Shown: piece by piece, positions 1 through 7,161 of the stretch
Layout: each line of letters begins with the position of its first letter
Position numbering within the stretch: the first letter of the stretch is position 1
Assembly (NCBI GenBank): GCA_964585575.1
Contig: CAZPEM010000081.1
Span: 1 to 14,963 of the forward strand
Source of the DNA: UBA4655 sp964585575
GTDB lineage: Bacteria > Planctomycetota > Planctomycetia > Pirellulales > UBA1268
Reading direction: 5' to 3'
DNA length: 14,963 bases
Translations under genes and position numbers: made by a program
The notes under the pieces: model-generated
The model's database searches: none
What the model saw: only the letters and a program-made list of their open reading frames with translations
Told to the model about the DNA's origin: nothing

Positions 1-695
1 CGCTCCGAGTAGAACTCCCGGAAGACGCTGTCGTGGAGCCGGTCGCTCTCCATCCACGCCCAGAGTTCGAGCTTGTTGGAGGGGATCGTGATGAAGTAGC
101 AGGTGAGGTCGTTGCTCGTGAAGGCGTTCATGCCGCTGCCCCCGGCCTTCGTGTAGACCTGGTCGAATTCGTCCTTCACGATCGTCGCCGCGGCGGCGCC
201 CTCATCGCCCCGCCCCTGCTGGGCCTTCACGAGCGAGTCGAGCTTCCCGCGGAGCACCCGCAGTTCCTGCGTGTCGTTGGCGGGGTTCCACGGGTCGTCG
301 ATCTCGCCGCGGAAGAACCGCCCGTACTGGACCGTCCAGACGAGCCGGTTGATCTCGTCGCGGACCGACTTCTGGGCGGCGCGGTAGCGGGCGTCCTTCT
401 TCGGATCGCGGGTTCCGATCGTGTCGGTGCCCTTGAACATCATGTGCTCGAAAAAGTGGCTGATGCCGGTGATGCCCGGCCGCTCGTTCACGCTCCCCAC
501 CTTCGCCACCCAGCCGGCGCTCACCACGTTGGGCTGGTCGTCGCGGGGCACGAGGAGAAACTCCATGCCGTTTTCGAGCCTGAACTCCTCCACCGCCACC
601 TGCTGGGCGGCGGCGTCGTTTTGCCAATGTGTCCAGGGCACCGGCAGCAGGGCGGCCGCGAGGGCCAGGCGGAAGGACATGGCGAAATGACGCAT
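1..695 (-). CDS. M16 family zinc peptidase, N-terminal part (runs off left edge)
   Basis: Reading the minus strand from ATG at 695 gives an open frame of 231 codons with no stop before the window edge, so the gene is partial. Residues 1-31 look like an export signal (MRHFAMSFRLALAAALLPVP). The inverted zinc motif HFFEH is at residues 80-84 (HxxEH, with E83 as the catalytic base). A downstream KDEF at 174-177 could supply the third zinc ligand (E176), followed by GGSGMNAFTSNDLTCYF, typical of the pitrilysin/insulinase fold. A charged stretch of roughly residues 95-170 between motif and glutamate is longer than in minimal M16 domains. No clear Shine-Dalgarno precedes the ATG; the ATG at 680 is an alternative start. 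M16 enzymes degrade peptides, and an exported one probably acts in the periplasm. The family call is firm; substrate and C-terminal half are not visible. It is divergent from the hemerythrin gene. Confidence 0.9.
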   Translation of the reverse strand, partial: MRHFAMSFRLALAAALLPVPWTHWQNDAAAQQVAVEEFRLENGMEFLLVPRDDQPNVVSAGWVAKVGSVNERPGITGISHFFEHMMFKGTDTIGTRDPKKDARYRAAQKSVRDEINRLVWTVQYGRFFRGEIDDPWNPANDTQELRVLRGKLDSLVKAQQGRGDEGAAAATIVKDEFDQVYTKAGGSGMNAFTSNDLTCYFITIPSNKLELWAWMESDRLHDSVFREFYSE

Positions 696-836
696 GGTGG
701 GAAGACTCGTTTGGGGGAGGCTTGTCGGACGGGGCGTCGCGGGCCACATTGGTAACGTAGGGCAGGTGACGACGGGCAGTGTTATAGCGGATTCCGACAT
801 CGGGGTCCGAATCCGGAGAGATCGAGAGGTTTTCCC

Positions 837-1298
837 ATGAAGGCGACCGATCGTTCCGATCCCGTGATCCTCGGGCACGTTCTCGGTGAACACCGCGAAC
901 TCCACGCCGCGATCGCCGCCGTGCGGTGCCTTCTCGAGAAAGGGCCGGGCTCGCCCGACGTCTCCACCGACGACCTCGTCTCGGCGCTCAATTCGCTTCG
1001 TCACCATCTCGCCGACCATTTCGCCAAGGAAGAGCGGGGAGGCTTCCTCGAGGAGTCCGTCGCGAGAGTGCCGCGGCTCTCCAAGGCGGTCGCCGGCATC
1101 CTCGCCGAACATCCACGCTTGCTCGCGGAGATCGATGCCTTGATCGAGTCGGTGCCGACGACGGCAATGCCGCCGGAGGCCTGGCGGTCGTGCGGTGAAG
1201 GCTTCGGCCGATTCACAGGCCACCTGGTGACGCACGAACGGACCGAGAACTCCGTCGTGCAGGAAGGCTACAATGAGGACCTGGGCCTCGTCGATTAG
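837..1298 (+). CDS. Hemerythrin-like domain protein
   Basis: This 153-aa protein has no signal peptide and is probably cytoplasmic. The spacing of histidines and acids suggests a four-helix hemerythrin fold with a non-heme di-iron centre: H19 (GEHRELHAAI), H56/H57 and H61 with E65 (HHLADHFAKEE), H92 (EHPRLLAEI), and H129/H133 with E134/E137 (HLVTHERTEN). Which of these bind iron cannot be settled by eye. The ATG at 837 is preceded by AGAGG with a 7-nt spacer. The stop lies 21 bp before the GTG of a c-type cytochrome, so the two are probably co-transcribed. Hemerythrin-like proteins bind O2 or NO, or act in iron and redox stress. The cytochrome partner points to a redox or gas-related role, which is inference. 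Confidence 0.85.
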   Translation: MKATDRSDPVILGHVLGEHRELHAAIAAVRCLLEKGPGSPDVSTDDLVSALNSLRHHLADHFAKEERGGFLEESVARVPRLSKAVAGILAEHPRLLAEIDALIESVPTTAMPPEAWRSCGEGFGRFTGHLVTHERTENSVVQEGYNEDLGLVD

Positions 1299-1319
1299 CG
1301 TCTAGAAAGGACCACGGCC

Positions 1320-1871
1320 GTGACCGGTCAACCAAAGAAGATTCCGCTCGAGGCGATCGTCGGCCTCACGCTCGTCGCGATCGCCGCGTTCGCCCTGTTT
1401 CGGACGTCGGGGACAGCAAGGCAGGATGACGGCGGGCAGGCGGGCGGCCAGGTCAACATCGGCGAGGCAAGCGTCGGCGGGGCCGTCGGTCAGCGAGGGC
1501 AGGAGGACCCTGCCGGCAAAGCAGCCGACGAACGTCGGGTGGCCATCAAGCCCGACGACGTCGCCGTCTTCATGAGGGCAAAACTCGACCACTCGCGGCA
1601 CGTGCTCGAGGGGCTTGCCATGGAGGATTACCAGGCGATCTACCGCGCGGCGCACGACCTGGCGCTCGCGAGCCAGGCCTCCACCTGGGAAGTGCTTCTC
1701 ACGGAAGAGTACTCACGGCAGAGCGCCGACTTCCGCCGGTCGTGCGAGTCGCTCCGGGCTGCCGCCCGCGACGAAAACCTCGACGCCGCCGCCCTGGCCT
1801 GGATGGAGGTCACCATGAAGTGCGTCCAGTGCCACAAATACGTCCGCCAGGCCGACGTGGCCGTCCCCTGA
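1320..1871 (+). CDS. Membrane-anchored c-type cytochrome-like protein with C-terminal CxxCH
   Basis: This 183-aa protein starts at GTG 1320, preceded by AGAAAGGA with an 8-nt spacer. Residues about 9-27 (LEAIVGLTLVAIAAFALF) form one hydrophobic segment that looks like an uncleaved anchor. A low-complexity Gly/Ala/Gln linker runs from about 30 to 75. The rest is predicted mostly helical and ends with a single heme-attachment motif, CVQCH, at 168-172, close to the C-terminus. A C-terminal CxxCH after a helical domain is the arrangement of class II cytochromes (cytochrome c'/c-556 type), though overall identity to that family is weak by eye. The heme domain would face the periplasm. It follows the hemerythrin gene by 21 bp and probably shares its transcript. 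No other c-type cytochrome or oxidase gene is in the window. Confidence 0.75.
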   Translation: MTGQPKKIPLEAIVGLTLVAIAAFALFRTSGTARQDDGGQAGGQVNIGEASVGGAVGQRGQEDPAGKAADERRVAIKPDDVAVFMRAKLDHSRHVLEGLAMEDYQAIYRAAHDLALASQASTWEVLLTEEYSRQSADFRRSCESLRAAARDENLDAAALAWMEVTMKCVQCHKYVRQADVAVP

Positions 1872-1880
1872 GGCCACCCT

Positions 1881-1908
1881 CCGCCGGCAGGCACGTTACA
1901 GCCCGCCG
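1881..1908. repeat. 28-bp sequence flanking the assembly gap, left copy
   Basis: This 28-bp string is identical to bases 2009-2036, directly across a run of exactly 100 Ns. It most probably represents the same locus read at the ends of two contigs. See the right copy and the gap entry. Confidence 0.95.
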
Positions 1909-2008
1909 NNNNNNNNNNNNNNNNNNNNNNNNNNNNNNNNNNNNNNNNNNNNNNNNNNNNNNNNNNNNNNNNNNNNNNNNNNNNNNNNNNNNNNNNNNNN
2001 NNNNNNNN
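1909..2008. other. Scaffold gap of exactly 100 Ns
   Basis: One hundred consecutive Ns is a conventional placeholder for a gap of unknown size. Because the flanks are the same 28 bp, the real gap may be zero or negative. If the flanks are collapsed, the cytochrome stop and the convergent WYL-gene stop lie about 24 bp apart. No gene should be inferred across the gap. Confidence 0.98.
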
Positions 2009-2036
2009 CCGCCGGCAGGCACGTTACAGCCCGCCG
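2009..2036. repeat. 28-bp sequence flanking the assembly gap, right copy
   Basis: Identical to 1881-1908. It includes the last codons and stop (tta at 2024-2026 on the plus strand) of the WYL regulator. The left copy therefore also carries the end of that gene, as expected if the two contigs overlap. Confidence 0.95.
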
Positions 2037-2797
2037 CCCATTTCGTTGCGGCAGCGTTGCAGGTCGTGTTCGGCGTTGCCGTTGGCCTGGAAGCTGCCGT
2101 CCTGGAGCCGGACGGTGCGGATCCGCTCGATGGGGAGGAGCTTCGCGACGCCGTCGTGCGAATACCCGAAGAGCTGGATCTGCTGATGTTCGACGAGCAG
2201 TAGGTGGGGCTGGAAGCCGTCGTCGGCCGCGGCTCGCCCGTCCTCGTCGTGATGCTCGACGTCGATCAGCCGGCAGGCGACGACCGCCGAGGCGAGCGAG
2301 GAGACGAGCCTCGGCCGGCCGGCATACCGCTTCGAGGAATCGACTTCGACCCGGAAGGCCGTGAGCTGCTCCTCGACCTGCTTCTTCAGCATCGCCGGCA
2401 CGCACTTCTCGAACCGGCTGCGAAGCATCTCGATCCCGGTCCAGAGCGGCGTTCCCTCGTAGGGCCTGAGGTGGGAACGTGCGAGCTGGAACGCGCTCAA
2501 CTCGAGCAGCGTCAGCGGCTCGGCCAGCAGTTTCTTCATGATCGGCGCGTCGAGGCAGAGCTTCCAGCCGTACTTCCGCTCCCGCGGCAGGGGCACGTGG
2601 TCGATCGGGTAGCCGCAGGAGATGAGAAACTCGCAGTCCCGCCGCAGCGTCCGCGACGACAGCTTCGAGAGACCGAGCCTGTCGCGGAGGGTCGCGATGA
2701 GCACGTCGTCGGAGAGCGGTACGTTGGACGCGGAAAGAATCTCGAGCAGTGAGAAAATCCGAAGAAACTGTTCATGCCGGGAGAACTTCTTTGCCAT
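2024..2797 (-). CDS. HTH/WYL-domain transcriptional regulator
   Basis: This 257-aa protein is read from ATG at 2797 (MAKKFSRHEQFLRIFSLLEI). Residues 8-63 form a winged-helix DNA-binding region of the type seen in WYL regulators (LSDDVLIATLRDRLGLSKLSSRTLRRDCEFLISCGYPI). A linker domain follows at about 80-150. The C-terminal part (about 165-232) resembles a WYL ligand-binding core: FQPHLLLVEHQQIQLFGYSHDGVAKLLPIERI. The usual extra C-terminal dimerisation region is short or absent, since the protein stops at NEMGGGL. A GTG at 2872 would add 25 residues with no hydrophobic or conserved content, so I prefer 2797; neither start has a clear ribosome site. WYL proteins sense small ligands or nucleic acids and control nearby genes. 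A 16-bp palindrome lies upstream at 2938-2953. Confidence 0.8.
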   Translation of the reverse strand: MAKKFSRHEQFLRIFSLLEILSASNVPLSDDVLIATLRDRLGLSKLSSRTLRRDCEFLISCGYPIDHVPLPRERKYGWKLCLDAPIMKKLLAEPLTLLELSAFQLARSHLRPYEGTPLWTGIEMLRSRFEKCVPAMLKKQVEEQLTAFRVEVDSSKRYAGRPRLVSSLASAVVACRLIDVEHHDEDGRAAADDGFQPHLLLVEHQQIQLFGYSHDGVAKLLPIERIRTVRLQDGSFQANGNAEHDLQRCRNEMGGGL

Positions 2798-2937
2798 GCT
2801 GCCGTGCCTGAGTTGGATGGAACCTTGTGGGACGGCGACCTCGGGGCCCCCCGCAGCCCGTTTCGCGATCACCCCCAGCCGATCGGATCCCGCGAAATCA
2901 ACGGTCTACCGCGCAAGGTACCAATCACGCGACCTTT

Positions 2938-2953
2938 CCCTGTCATGACAGGG
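2938..2953. promoter_or_regulatory. Perfect 16-bp palindrome, candidate operator
   Basis: CCCTGTCATGACAGGG is its own reverse complement. It lies between the end of the YbjN-like gene and the start of the WYL regulator, 140 bp upstream of the regulator's ATG at 2797. A perfect dyad in a non-coding upstream region fits a dimeric repressor site, possibly autoregulatory. Which protein binds is not shown by the sequence. Confidence 0.4.
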
Positions 2954-3036
2954 CGGCCGTGACAACAAGAGATTACGCCCGCTGCTCGGCACCGTTGGTC
3001 AGCGGCCGTCGGTTGCCAGTGTCGCGACCTGGCGGT

Positions 3037-3501
3037 TCAACCGACCCGTCGGGCCCGGTGTGCGGCCGAACGCATCGACGGATGCGCGTCGATGACGATC
3101 TGACACTCCTCCGCCGCCGCCACGAGCCCGTTGACGAGCGCGAGTAGCTGCCGAACCGTGACCGACCCGTCGATCACGGGCATCTCCGCGACGAGCGCGA
3201 GGTCTTCCCGCTCGGCGTCGAACTCGACGGCGACGAGCGGCGTTTCTGCCGTCAGCCTGCAGAGAAGCAGGCAGAGCCGTGCCGGATCGTCGCCGGGCGG
3301 GAAGGCGAAGGCGATCCTCGCTCGAAGCCGATCACCATCGTCTGGCGCATCGACCGTCAGGATGAGGACGTTTTCGCCGCGGGCGTTGCGATAGACCCGG
3401 GTGACGAGCAGCATGCGGAGCACGCCCTCCTCCGCGTCAAGGTGGTGCTTCAGGCCCTGCTCGGCCAGCAGCTGCGCGTAGCGCCGCATGTTCAAGGGCA
3501 C
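3037..3501 (-). CDS. YbjN-like domain protein
   Basis: This 154-aa protein is read from GTG at 3501. That start is chosen because AAGGAGG (minus strand, 3515-3509) sits 7 nt before it. An in-frame ATG ten codons further upstream (3531) would place the ribosome site inside the gene. The pattern matches YbjN/sensory-transduction-regulator proteins, which share a fold with type III secretion chaperones: an N-terminal helix with a short hairpin (YAQLLAEQGLKHHLDAEEG), a strand pair (ENVLILTVDA), a central helix (ARLCLLLCRLTAETPLVAVEF), an acidic strand segment (EREDLALVAEMPVIDGSVT) and a final helix (QLLALVNGLVAAAEE). There is no signal peptide, so it is probably cytosolic. Its role is unknown; such proteins often bind partners or affect stress and motility. 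The next upstream gene is on the other strand, so it appears monocistronic. Confidence 0.65.
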   Translation of the reverse strand: MPLNMRRYAQLLAEQGLKHHLDAEEGVLRMLLVTRVYRNARGENVLILTVDAPDDGDRLRARIAFAFPPGDDPARLCLLLCRLTAETPLVAVEFDAEREDLALVAEMPVIDGSVTVRQLLALVNGLVAAAEECQIVIDAHPSMRSAAHRARRVG

Positions 3502-3801
3502 GGGGACGCCTCCTTCAATCGGCTGATGCAATTTGCTGAGCGGAATGGACCGCCAGCGAAAGGGACCCTATGAAAGCCACGCCGCCCTGCACATGATGCG
3601 CCGTCGGCATCGACGGTCTTGCGCCGGAAAAGTTTTTCGCCGTGAACAAGGTTTTTCGAGCGATCGAGACGGACCTACCGTGCCCAGCCATGTGCGATAG
3701 TGCGGCCTCGATGGCGAGACTGGCCATCGACGTGATGGCCGGATCGCTCGTCCTGCGGGAAGAATGGGCTCGGTGGTCGGGGGCTAAGGGGGCTGGGTTG
3801 T
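3502..3801. other. Intergenic region between divergent YbjN-like and sigma-factor genes
   Basis: This 300-bp stretch holds the YbjN ribosome site (3509-3515) and a small perfect hairpin CCGTCG-gcat-CGACGG (3601-3616). Two copies of gtttttcg occur near 3632 and 3651. I find no convincing protein-coding frame and no clear -35/-10 pair, although promoters for both flanking genes should lie here. Confidence 0.5.
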
Positions 3802-4485
3802 ATGGCGTCGGATGGTACGGCGTCGGGTGGTACGGGCCCGACGCTGGAATCTGCTCCCGTCGAGCGGCTTCTGCTCGAGTGGCAGTCGACTGGCGACGAG
3901 CGAACGCTCGAGGAACTCTTCAAGGCGATTTGGCCGCTCGCGGAGAGCGTCGCCCGTCATGTGCTCCGATCGACCGGCATCCAGGATCCCGCCGCGATCG
4001 ACGACGCGATGTCGAAGGTGTTCGACCATCTGCGACGGCTGCATGGTTCGTTGGCGGGAGATCGCAGGGTCGCCGCGTTCCGGCCTGCCGCCGATACCGT
4101 GACACGACGGGGTGACGCCGGGATCGGCTTCATCCGGTGGCTCACGCAGGAGCGGGCCCGGGACATCGCCCGCGCGACCTTCCGCCGCGCACGGCGCACG
4201 CGGCTCTTCTCCCAGCTCGCCCCGGAACACGCCGGCATGGTGCGGAGCATCGAGGCAAGCCCTCCGGCGGACGGCGGGCTGCTCGACGACGATGTCCGCC
4301 TCGCCATCGAATCGCTCGAAGGCCGGTCGCGGCTCGTCATCGAGCTGCTCCTCGCGGGAGAGAGCCAGGCGACGATCGCGCGGCAAATGGGAGTGTGCGA
4401 GGGGACCGTGTCGCGGATTCACTCGCGGGCGATCGAGGCCCTGCGGGTGGCGATCCGGGTGCCGCCAGGGCCGGGCCTGCGATGA
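3802..4485 (+). CDS. ECF-like RNA polymerase sigma factor
   Basis: This 227-aa protein starts at ATG 3802, with AAGGGGG upstream. After a short Gly/Ser/Thr-rich N-terminus (1-19), residues about 22-85 resemble sigma region 2 (LLLEWQSTGDERTLEELFKAIWPLAESVARHVL, then an acidic IDDAMSKVFDHL helix). Residues 108-135 (FIRWLTQERARDIARATFRRARR) correspond to the end of region 2. Residues 165-217 form a clear region 4 helix-turn-helix: SLEGRSRLVIELLLAGES, ATIARQMGVCEGTVSRIHSRAIEAL. An extended linker of about 30 residues separates regions 2 and 4. Planctomycetes carry many such ECF-type factors. No anti-sigma gene is adjacent; the next gene is a convergent ATPase 109 bp away. The targets are unknown. 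Confidence 0.85.
   Translation: MASDGTASGGTGPTLESAPVERLLLEWQSTGDERTLEELFKAIWPLAESVARHVLRSTGIQDPAAIDDAMSKVFDHLRRLHGSLAGDRRVAAFRPAADTVTRRGDAGIGFIRWLTQERARDIARATFRRARRTRLFSQLAPEHAGMVRSIEASPPADGGLLDDDVRLAIESLEGRSRLVIELLLAGESQATIARQMGVCEGTVSRIHSRAIEALRVAIRVPPGPGLR
3804..3833 (+). repeat. Tandem 15-bp repeat at the start of the sigma gene
   Basis: Two adjacent 15-bp units, GGCGTCGGATGGTAC and GGCGTCGGGTGGTAC, differ at one base. They keep the reading frame and encode ASDGT-ASGGT immediately after the start methionine. The unit length is a multiple of three, so copy-number change would not break the gene. Confidence 0.85.
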
Positions 4486-4594
4486 ACTCCTCCTTGGCGT
4501 CGGGAGTGAGCCCGTGCGGGAGCAGGACGGCGGTGATGGCGTGGATGAGCCTCGTGCGGTCCGGGCCGTCGAAGGGCACGACGCGGGAACCCGG

Positions 4595-7033
4595 TCACTG
4601 CGGCACCCACGCGAGCACGACGTCGTCGACCGTGATCTCCGACTTCTTCGCCGGGATCACGATCTCCTCGAGCGTGGCCCGGTCGGGCGCCGTGTCGAGG
4701 CGGATCCGGTCGAGCTCGTCGGCGATCTCGCTCTCGAGCTCGTCCCGCTTCGCCTCGAGGGCCGAGAGGCCCTCTTCGGCGTGGGCGACCTCCGCCTGCT
4801 GTCTTGCCGACCGGCTCGCGGACCGCATCGACGTGGCCGCCTTGCCGATCGTCGTGGAGCTCGCGATCTTGCGGCCGAGCAGTGCCGACAGCACGGCCGA
4901 GCCGATCGAAACGTAGGTCTGCATCGTGTTGTCCTTGGCCTGAGCCTTCTCCTTCTCGAGCTTGTGCCGAGCCCGTGCGATCCGCTCCTCGAGCGACGCC
5001 AGCTTCGACACATGCCGCTGGCGGACGTCGGCGAGCGCCTCGTCGCGGGCCTCCTTGAGCTTCTGCGTGATGCGGACGCGGAACTCGGCCTGCGACTCGC
5101 CCGGACGGCTCGACTCGTCGATCGACGGGGCGTGCCAGAGCGTGATCGTGCTCGTGCGGCCGAGGAAGCTCTTGAGCGAGGCGGCGAGCGCCTGGTAGCC
5201 CTTCGGCCCGGCAAGCGGCCCGGGCAGCGAGGCGAACGAGCCGGGCCGGGGCGCCGGCTCGATCTCCGGCGGATCGGCGAACGGCTCCGCGGCGTCCCAG
5301 AACGATTCCCCCAGTGATTCGCCCGCCGGCGCCATGAGGATCACCTCGCGGTCGAAGTCGTAGCGGCCGCCGGTGCGGCCGTAGCGAACGCGGGCCTTGC
5401 CGAGCACGGCGGGACGGTAGTGGAGGCCGCGACCGGCCGCGACGGGAGCGTCAGGCGCCAGGAAGACCTCCCGCACGCCCGGCGGCAGGATCGGCCTCGG
5501 CCCAGCCGCGATTCGGTAGCCCGACGCGTCGAGCGGCAGCTCCGCTTCCGCACGGGGCGAGCTGACGGGGGGCGTCCCGGCGGCTTCCGTGAGCCGGCGC
5601 AGCTCCTCCCGCACCAGCGGCCCCCGCAGGTAGGCCATCGTCCACCGCGTCTGGAAGACCGTCTCCTCGTCCTCGTGCACGGAGTGGAGGAGGAACCGCC
5701 GCTGCGAGAGGCCCGAGAGGATGCGGTCGAGCCTCGCGCGGTCGAACGACCGGCCGGATCCGGTCGCGGCCCCCTCGAGGCCGTCGAGCACCCGCGCCTT
5801 GTCACGGGCCGTCTGCAGGCGGCCGAGAAACCAGGTGCCCGCGTTGGAGAGCCCCTTGTAGTCGAGATCGACCGGATTCTGTGTCGCGAGCACGACCCCA
5901 AGCCCGAAGGCGCGGGCCTGCTTCATGAGCGTCATGATCGGCCCCTTGCTCGGCGGGTTGGCCGTCGGCGGCAGGTAGCCGAACACCTCGTCCATGAGGA
6001 AGATCGCCTTGAGCGACGAGGTGCCGGGCTGAGACCGCATCCAGGCGACGGCCTGCCCGGCGAGAAGCGTCACGAACGCCATCCGCTGCGCGTCGGGGAG
6101 GTGGGCGATCGAGACCACGCTCACGCGGGGCTTCCCCTCGGCCGTCCAGAGCAGCCTGCCGAAATCGAGCGGCTCACCGTCGAGCCAGGCCTCGAAGCCG
6201 GGCGAGGCGGCGACCGTGTTGAGGCGGCTGGCCAGCTGGAAGCGGTCGCCGGCAGGAAAAAAGTTTTCCAAATCCAGAAAGCCGACCCGATCGATCGGCG
6301 GCGTCGGGATCGCGCGGACGAGCGTGCCGAAATCGACCTTCTGCCCGCTCTTCCAGAGCGATTCGAGGATCGCCGAAAGGAGCACGTGCTCGCGGCTCTG
6401 CGCGGGCTCCCCTTCGATGCCCGCAAGCGCCAGGATCCCGGCGACGACCGACTCGATCCGCTCGCGGCGAAGCTCCGGGTCGTCCATCACGGCGGTCGGC
6501 GGCGGGTCGAGGCTCTGGAGCATCGCGAGCGGTCGCCCCGCGCGGCTGCCCGGCGTGTAGACGGCCATGTCGACCGCCTCGCGAAGGCGGCGGATCCTGT
6601 CGGAAGACTGCCCGCTCGACGTGAGACCCTCGGCCCATTTTTTGGCCGTCCGTTCGGCGAAGGCGTCGGGCGAGAGTCCTTCCCGCTCGGCCGCCCCTTC
6701 CTCGATCCAGGGGCGGAAATCCGACGCCGCGAGGTCGGGGAACGCGAGCAGTACGTTCGCGAGATCCCCCTTGGGATCGATGAGCACCGTCGGGATGCGG
6801 TCGATCGCCGCCTCCTCCACGAGGCCGACCAACAGGCCCGTCTTGCCGCTGCCGGTCATGCCGACACAGACGGCATGGGTCGTGAGCCGCCGCGAGTCGA
6901 ACAGCAGCGGCTCGGGTGTCGGCTCTCCGGTGGAAGTATCGACCTTGCGGCCGAGGTAGAAGACCCCGAGCCCCTCGATGTCGATCGCCTGCGTGGATGT
7001 CTTGGCCGCCGATTCGCTGCGTGTCCTTGCCAC
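4595..7033 (-). CDS. HerA/VirB4-type ATPase with C-terminal coiled coil
   Basis: This 812-aa protein is read from GTG at 7033. That start is chosen because CGAGGAG lies 7 nt upstream (AGGAG at 7045-7041); a TTG 13 codons earlier has no such site. Residues about 18-45 form a small beta-rich segment. The RecA-like P-loop domain carries Walker A GMTGSGKT (58-65, K64), the PTVLIDPKGDLANVLL motif, Walker B KAIFLMDEVF (D348/E349), the LATQNPVDLDYKGLSNAGTWFLGRLQ sensor/arginine region, and an HSVHEDE-containing strand. This order is typical of HerA/FtsK-superfamily DNA-translocating ATPases. Residues about 640-790 form long charged helices interrupted by a small hydrophobic Gly/Ala stretch (YVSIGSAVLSALLG). 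No NurA nuclease or conjugation gene is adjacent, so its pathway is open. A role in DNA processing or defence is possible but not shown. Confidence 0.85.
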   Translation of the reverse strand: MARTRSESAAKTSTQAIDIEGLGVFYLGRKVDTSTGEPTPEPLLFDSRRLTTHAVCVGMTGSGKTGLLVGLVEEAAIDRIPTVLIDPKGDLANVLLAFPDLAASDFRPWIEEGAAEREGLSPDAFAERTAKKWAEGLTSSGQSSDRIRRLREAVDMAVYTPGSRAGRPLAMLQSLDPPPTAVMDDPELRRERIESVVAGILALAGIEGEPAQSREHVLLSAILESLWKSGQKVDFGTLVRAIPTPPIDRVGFLDLENFFPAGDRFQLASRLNTVAASPGFEAWLDGEPLDFGRLLWTAEGKPRVSVVSIAHLPDAQRMAFVTLLAGQAVAWMRSQPGTSSLKAIFLMDEVFGYLPPTANPPSKGPIMTLMKQARAFGLGVVLATQNPVDLDYKGLSNAGTWFLGRLQTARDKARVLDGLEGAATGSGRSFDRARLDRILSGLSQRRFLLHSVHEDEETVFQTRWTMAYLRGPLVREELRRLTEAAGTPPVSSPRAEAELPLDASGYRIAAGPRPILPPGVREVFLAPDAPVAAGRGLHYRPAVLGKARVRYGRTGGRYDFDREVILMAPAGESLGESFWDAAEPFADPPEIEPAPRPGSFASLPGPLAGPKGYQALAASLKSFLGRTSTITLWHAPSIDESSRPGESQAEFRVRITQKLKEARDEALADVRQRHVSKLASLEERIARARHKLEKEKAQAKDNTMQTYVSIGSAVLSALLGRKIASSTTIGKAATSMRSASRSARQQAEVAHAEEGLSALEAKRDELESEIADELDRIRLDTAPDRATLEEIVIPAKKSEITVDDVVLAWVPQ

Positions 7034-7040
7034 GTGATGG

Positions 7041-7045
7041 CTCCT
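7041..7045 (-). promoter_or_regulatory. Ribosome binding site that sets the ATPase start
   Basis: On the minus strand CGAGGAG ends 7 nt before GTG 7033. This favours the 812-residue form over the TTG start at 7072. Confidence 0.65.
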
Positions 7046-7126
7046 CGAATGCTGGAAAAAGCCCGGATTCAACCCCGATTCAACGTTCGGCCGTCGCCGA
7101 TTACAAGCCCGCCGATTCCGGCTCGC

Positions 7127-7155
7127 TTGACTTCCGCGGGCCGTCGGGCGAATGG
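7127..7155 (+). promoter_or_regulatory. Possible promoter for RNA copy A
   Basis: TTGACT (7127-7132) is followed after 17 nt by GAATGG (7150-7155). The -35 box is good and the -10 box weak. Its distance to the conserved GCCGAAAGGC (27 nt) is close to that of the much better promoter in front of copy B (24 nt). That parallel is the main support. Confidence 0.35.
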
Positions 7156-7161
7156 TTGGTC

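Noticed and set aside
4337..4579. An 80-codon minus-strand frame just after the ATPase stop, starting PFDGPDRTRLIHAITAVLLP
   Set aside because: Its first 30 residues look protein-like and it would begin 15 bp after the ATPase stop. But it has no ribosome site, and most of it is antisense to the conserved sigma region 4, with low-complexity Ser/Arg/Pro content. At best it is a gene remnant.
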